This document shows positions 5,061 to 7,345 of a stretch of 7,345 bases of DNA, in pieces. The DNA comes from Pseudomonadota bacterium (GTDB lineage Bacteria; Pseudomonadota; Alphaproteobacteria; Acetobacterales; Acetobacteraceae). The stretch is from the NCBI GenBank assembly GCA_023390705.1, contig JAEWCI010000424.1:1-7345 (forward strand), given 5' to 3'. The notes below the pieces were generated by a model. That model was given only the letters and a program-made list of their open reading frames with translations. It did not search any database and was not told the DNA's origin. Made by a program: the position numbers and the translations under genes. Positions within the stretch are counted from its first letter, which is position 1, and each line of letters starts with the position of its first letter.

Positions 5061-5929
5061 CAGCGCTCCACTGTCCGGCGTTCCACCGAGAGCAGGGTCT
5101 CCAGCCCGATCGTCTCATGGATCTGGTCGTGCTCGGCCTTGATGCTCCCGCCCACCAGCGGGTCGGTGGCGCCCGCCATCAGCGCGGCATAGCTGTCCCG
5201 CAACGCGCGGTGCATGGCGAGCAGCGGGGTGGAGGGGTCCACCACCAGCTTCACGCCGAAGCCGGCCAGTTCGTCCATCCTCAGCCCGGCCGCGCGCAGC
5301 CCGCCGCCCGGGGTCATGTACATCAGGGCGGCGCCCAGTTTCTCGTGCAGCCGCCGCAGGTGCTCCGGTTCGCGCGTCAGCACGAAGAGCAGGTCGGCGC
5401 CGGCACGCAGATACAGCTCCGCGCGGCGCAACGCCTCCTCGAAATTGTCGGTGCGCACGGCATTGGTGCGGGCGATGATGAGGAAGTCACGGCTGCGGCG
5501 CACCGCCACGGCTTCCGCCACCTTCGCCGCCATCGCCTCGGCCGGGATGATGTGCTCCAGCCCGATATGGTGATGGGCGCGCTTCGGCAGGATCTGGTCC
5601 TCGATCTCGATGGCCTGGAAGCCCGCGGCCTCGGCCAGCGCGATGGTGCGGTGCTGGTGCATCGGGTCGCCCCAGCCGCAGGCGCCGTCCAGGATCAGCG
5701 GCAGCCTGGTGCCGGACACGATCTCCAGCCCTGCCTGCGCCATCTCGGTGAGCGAGAGGTTGGCCTCGGTGAAGGTCGTCAGGTAGCCCATGGCGCCGCC
5801 GCCCAGATAGAGCGCGGGGAAGCCGGCGCGCTCCGCCAGCCGCGCCATCAGCGTGTTCAGCACCAGCGGCGCGAAGACCGGGCGCGGGCCGGCCAGCAGG
5901 TTGCGCAGGGAGGGGCGGGGTTCGTTCAT
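5060..5929 (-). CDS. Isocitrate lyase/PEP mutase-superfamily protein
   Basis: This 289-residue TIM-barrel enzyme belongs to the superfamily of 2-methylisocitrate lyase, oxaloacetate decarboxylase and PEP mutase, which make or break C-C or P-C bonds in 2-oxo or 2-hydroxy acids with Mg(II). Landmarks: FPALYLGGGAMGYL (37-50), LPLILDGACGWGDP (76-89) with Asp81 as the expected metal-site residue, AIEIEDQILPKRAHHHIG (106-123) with Glu110, and FLIIARTNAVRT (149-160). It is not a true lyase of the PrpB/AceA type: the KKCGH catalytic motif is replaced by PKRAHHH, with no cysteine. It is not PEP mutase either, since the EDK-x5-NS signature is absent. The second metal-site Asp of the usual DxD is Ala83. 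ATG 5929 follows AGGAGG at good spacing; the longer frame from 5971 adds 14 basic residues. Substrate unknown. Confidence 0.9.
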   Translation of the reverse strand: MNEPRPSLRNLLAGPRPVFAPLVLNTLMARLAERAGFPALYLGGGAMGYLTTFTEANLSLTEMAQAGLEIVSGTRLPLILDGACGWGDPMHQHRTIALAEAAGFQAIEIEDQILPKRAHHHIGLEHIIPAEAMAAKVAEAVAVRRSRDFLIIARTNAVRTDNFEEALRRAELYLRAGADLLFVLTREPEHLRRLHEKLGAALMYMTPGGGLRAAGLRMDELAGFGVKLVVDPSTPLLAMHRALRDSYAALMAGATDPLVGGSIKAEHDQIHETIGLETLLSVERRTVER

Positions 5930-6119
5930 GCGTTTCCTCCTCGGCTGCGGCGCCCGCGACGCGGCGGGCACACGAGGCCGAAGCCATCGGGGCCGCCGGG
6001 CCTGCCGCCGTCAAGCCCCGGGGCGACCGGCGCATGGCTGCAACCATCAAGGCGGCAGCGGCGTCTAACCCCTGGCCGGGCGCTGCGTGGCGCAGGCGGC
6101 CAGGGCAGCGGAAGGCGGC
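5930..6119. other. 190-base divergent intergenic region
   Basis: This gap should hold promoters for the leftward ICL/PEP mutase-family gene and the rightward AI-2E-family gene. On the minus strand TTGACG (6014 to 6009) is five of six to a -35 consensus, but no good -10 follows at 16-18 bases. On the plus strand TCTAAC (6064-6069) is a four-of-six -10 without a -35 partner. Nothing else stands out except the leader hairpin listed separately. Confidence 0.35.
5952..5969 (-). other. Hairpin in the leader of the ICL/PEP mutase-family gene
   Basis: GCCCGC (5952-5957) and GCGGGC (5964-5969) are exact reverse complements with a 6-base loop. An outer pair, TCGGC (5941-5945) with GCCGA (5977-5981), would extend the fold to the edge of the AGGAGG ribosome site. 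Possible translational control, or chance in GC-rich DNA. Confidence 0.22.
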
Positions 6120-7226
6120 ATGGCGATGGATGACGGTAGGGCAGTGGGCACCGGCGCCGGCTGGCGTTCGGAAGTGGTGTTCCTGCGCCGCGTGCTGATC
6201 ACCCTGGCGGTGCTGGCCCTGGCCCTGCTGTTGTGGACGGCGCGGGATGCGCTGCTGCTGGTCTTTGCCGCGGTGCTGGTGGCGGTGCTGCTGGTGACGG
6301 CGGCGCGGCCGCTGCGCCGCTACCTCGGCCTTTCCCGCGGTTGGGCGCTGCTGCTGGCCGGCGGGCTGATCGCGGCGGTGGTCCTGCTGGTGCTGTTGCT
6401 GGTCGGCAGCGAGATCCAGAGCCAGATCGGCATCCTCGGCGCCCGGCTGCCGGAAGCCGTGGATGCCTTCGAGCGCCGCTTCGGCGTGGAAGTGCCGGTG
6501 CTGGGCGAGGGCGGCGCCCCGCCGGCCGAAGTCCGGGGGGCGGCGCAGCAGGCGGCTTCCCTCGCAAGCGACCTGGCCCGCCAGGCGGCCTCGACCGGGG
6601 CGATGCTGCTCAGCGCATTGTCCGCCCTGGTGCTGGCGGTTGTCGGCGGCTGCTATCTGGCGGCCGATCCCGGTATCTATCGCCGTGGCCTGGTGAAGCT
6701 GTTGCCGATCAGCCAGCAGCAGCGCGTCGGCGCCGCCCTGGTGGCCAGCGGCCGGGCGCTGCGGCTGTGGCTGCGGGCGCAGCTCATCGGCATGGTGATG
6801 GTGGGCCTGCTGGTCGGCCTGGGCGCCTGGGCAATCGGCCTGCCGGCGCCACTCGCCCTCGGCCTGGTGGCGGCGCTGGCGGAATTCGTGCCGCTGATCG
6901 GCCCGGTGGCGGCGGCCGTCCCGGGCCTGCTGCTGGCACTCGGCCAGGGCACCGAGACGGTGCTGTGGACCCTGGCGCTCTACACGCTGGTGCAGCAGAT
7001 CGAGTCGAACATGCTGATGCCGGTGCTTGGCGAGAAGATGGTGCAGGTGCCGCCGGCGCTGCTGCTGTTCGCCGTGGTCGCCGCCGGGGCGGTGCTGGGC
7101 CTCGGCGGCGTGCTGCTGGCCGCGCCGCTCACCGTCGTCGGCTTCGTCCTCGTCAGCAAGCTCTACGTGCGGGAGACACTGGGCGAGGAGGCGGTGGTGC
7201 CGGGGGAGAAGCCGCAGGACCCCTGA
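6120..7226 (+). CDS. AI-2E (PerM/TqsA) family membrane protein
   Basis: This 368-residue inner-membrane protein belongs to the AI-2E transporter family, whose studied members are linked to autoinducer-2 export (TqsA) or Na+/H+ exchange; most members have no known substrate. Hydrophobic segments lie near 23-41, 43-62, 74-97, 160-182 and 218-240, with a dense hydrophobic block from 242 to 346. A long soluble region at about 98-160 lies between the third and fourth segments, as usual. Family motifs in the C-terminal half are AALAEFVPLIGPVAAAVPG (251-269), YTLVQQIESNMLMPVLGEKM (288-307) and GGVLLAAPLTVVGFVL (329-344). Length fits. I prefer ATG 6120, preceded by GGAAGG; ATG 6126 and GTG 6087 in the same frame are alternatives. 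It appears monocistronic. No luxS-like gene is in view, so quorum signalling is not implied. Confidence 0.92.
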   Translation: MAMDDGRAVGTGAGWRSEVVFLRRVLITLAVLALALLLWTARDALLLVFAAVLVAVLLVTAARPLRRYLGLSRGWALLLAGGLIAAVVLLVLLLVGSEIQSQIGILGARLPEAVDAFERRFGVEVPVLGEGGAPPAEVRGAAQQAASLASDLARQAASTGAMLLSALSALVLAVVGGCYLAADPGIYRRGLVKLLPISQQQRVGAALVASGRALRLWLRAQLIGMVMVGLLVGLGAWAIGLPAPLALGLVAALAEFVPLIGPVAAAVPGLLLALGQGTETVLWTLALYTLVQQIESNMLMPVLGEKMVQVPPALLLFAVVAAGAVLGLGGVLLAAPLTVVGFVLVSKLYVRETLGEEAVVPGEKPQDP

Positions 7227-7262
7227 GCCTTCGGGCCGGCAGGCGCAAGGCGGCGCGCCGGG

Positions 7263-7306
7263 CTGCAGCGTCCTGCGCGTCATCCTGAACGCGCAGACCG
7301 CTGCAG
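7263..7306. terminator. 44-base two-part dyad, possible bidirectional terminator
   Basis: Outer arms CTGCAGCG (7263-7270) and CGCTGCAG (7299-7306) and inner arms CTGCGCGT (7273-7280) and ACGCGCAG (7289-7296) are each exact reverse complements. Two mismatched bases on each side form a symmetric internal loop, and the apical loop is CATCCTGA. The dyad begins 36 bases after the stop of the AI-2E-family gene. There is no T-run on either side, so factor-independent termination is uncertain; a repeat element or protein site is possible. Confidence 0.45.
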
Positions 7307-7307
7307 G

Positions 7308-7345
7308 TCATTGTCCAAAGGGTGGATTCACGCCCATCCGCAACC
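7308..7345 (-). other. Possible end of a convergent gene at the right edge
   Basis: On the minus strand a frame entering from the right edge reads LRMGVNPPFGQ and stops at TGA (7310 to 7308), two bases outside the dyad. Base composition here is somewhat less GC-rich than the rest of the window. Eleven codons cannot establish a gene; it may equally be non-coding. Confidence 0.12.

Noticed and set aside
5060..5929. Phosphonate biosynthesis, suggested by a PEP mutase-family gene near a fosmidomycin-type exporter
   Set aside because: The PEP mutase signature EDK-x5-NS is absent, no phosphonopyruvate decarboxylase or other phosphonate gene is present, and the two genes are about 3.7 kb apart in separate units.
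6120..7226. Quorum-sensing locus based on the AI-2E family name
   Set aside because: Most members of this family have no link to AI-2, and no luxS, lsr or luxPQ-like gene is in the window.
7251..7260. Palindrome CGGCGCGCCG resembling the arms of the VIT inverted repeat
   Set aside because: Ten bases of only G and C in such DNA are expected by chance, and it lacks the TATAAG centre and a promoter context.
5487..7283. Leftward 598-codon frame across the AI-2E-family gene and into the ICL/PEP mutase-family gene
   Set aside because: Shadow of two real genes; Gln/His/Arg-rich translation with no recognisable fold.

Overview
This is ordinary-looking chromosomal DNA from a very GC-rich bacterium (roughly 70 % G+C by eye, with strong G/C bias at third codon positions). 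Gene content suggests an alphaproteobacterium, most likely in or near the Acetobacteraceae: a family III CoA-transferase, an isocitrate lyase/PEP mutase-family protein, a leaderless-looking VIT-family transporter and a single-domain response regulator. That placement is an inference from protein style, not from a marker gene. I see no rRNA, tRNA, CRISPR array, insertion sequence or phage gene.

Layout, left to right. Bases 1-159 hold the last 52 codons of a rightward gene I do not recognise. It ends tail-to-tail with a leftward block of three genes that may form one transcription unit, in order of transcription: a single-domain receiver protein (2652 to 2290), a ModA-like substrate-binding protein without a signal peptide (2169 to 1474) and a fosmidomycin-resistance (Fsr)-type MFS exporter (1397 to 156). 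A 280-base divergent intergenic region (2653-2932) separates this block from a rightward family III acyl-CoA transferase (2933-4144). After 149 bases comes a rightward VIT1/CCC1-family iron/manganese transporter (4294-5040), whose start codon directly abuts a perfect GC-rich inverted repeat. It converges, with only 19 bases between stop codons, on a leftward ICL/PEP mutase-family gene (5929 to 5060). A 190-base divergent region then leads to a rightward AI-2E/PerM-family membrane protein (6120-7226). The window ends in 119 bases carrying a two-part 44-base dyad and a slightly less GC-rich edge.

The genes do not form one evident pathway. The CoA-transferase and the ICL/PEP mutase-family protein both suggest metabolism of short carboxylic acids, but they lie on opposite strands with a metal transporter between them. 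The exporter, the binding protein and the receiver could act together (sense, bind, expel), but only their order supports this. I found no convincing undescribed multi-gene system. The points most worth checking are non-coding: the inverted repeat overlapping the VIT start region, the 44-base dyad at the right end, and small hairpins or operators in front of several genes. The apparent absence of an export signal on the binding protein and an altered metal-site motif in the ICL/PEP mutase-family protein also merit a look. No stretch without a gene exceeds 300 bases.
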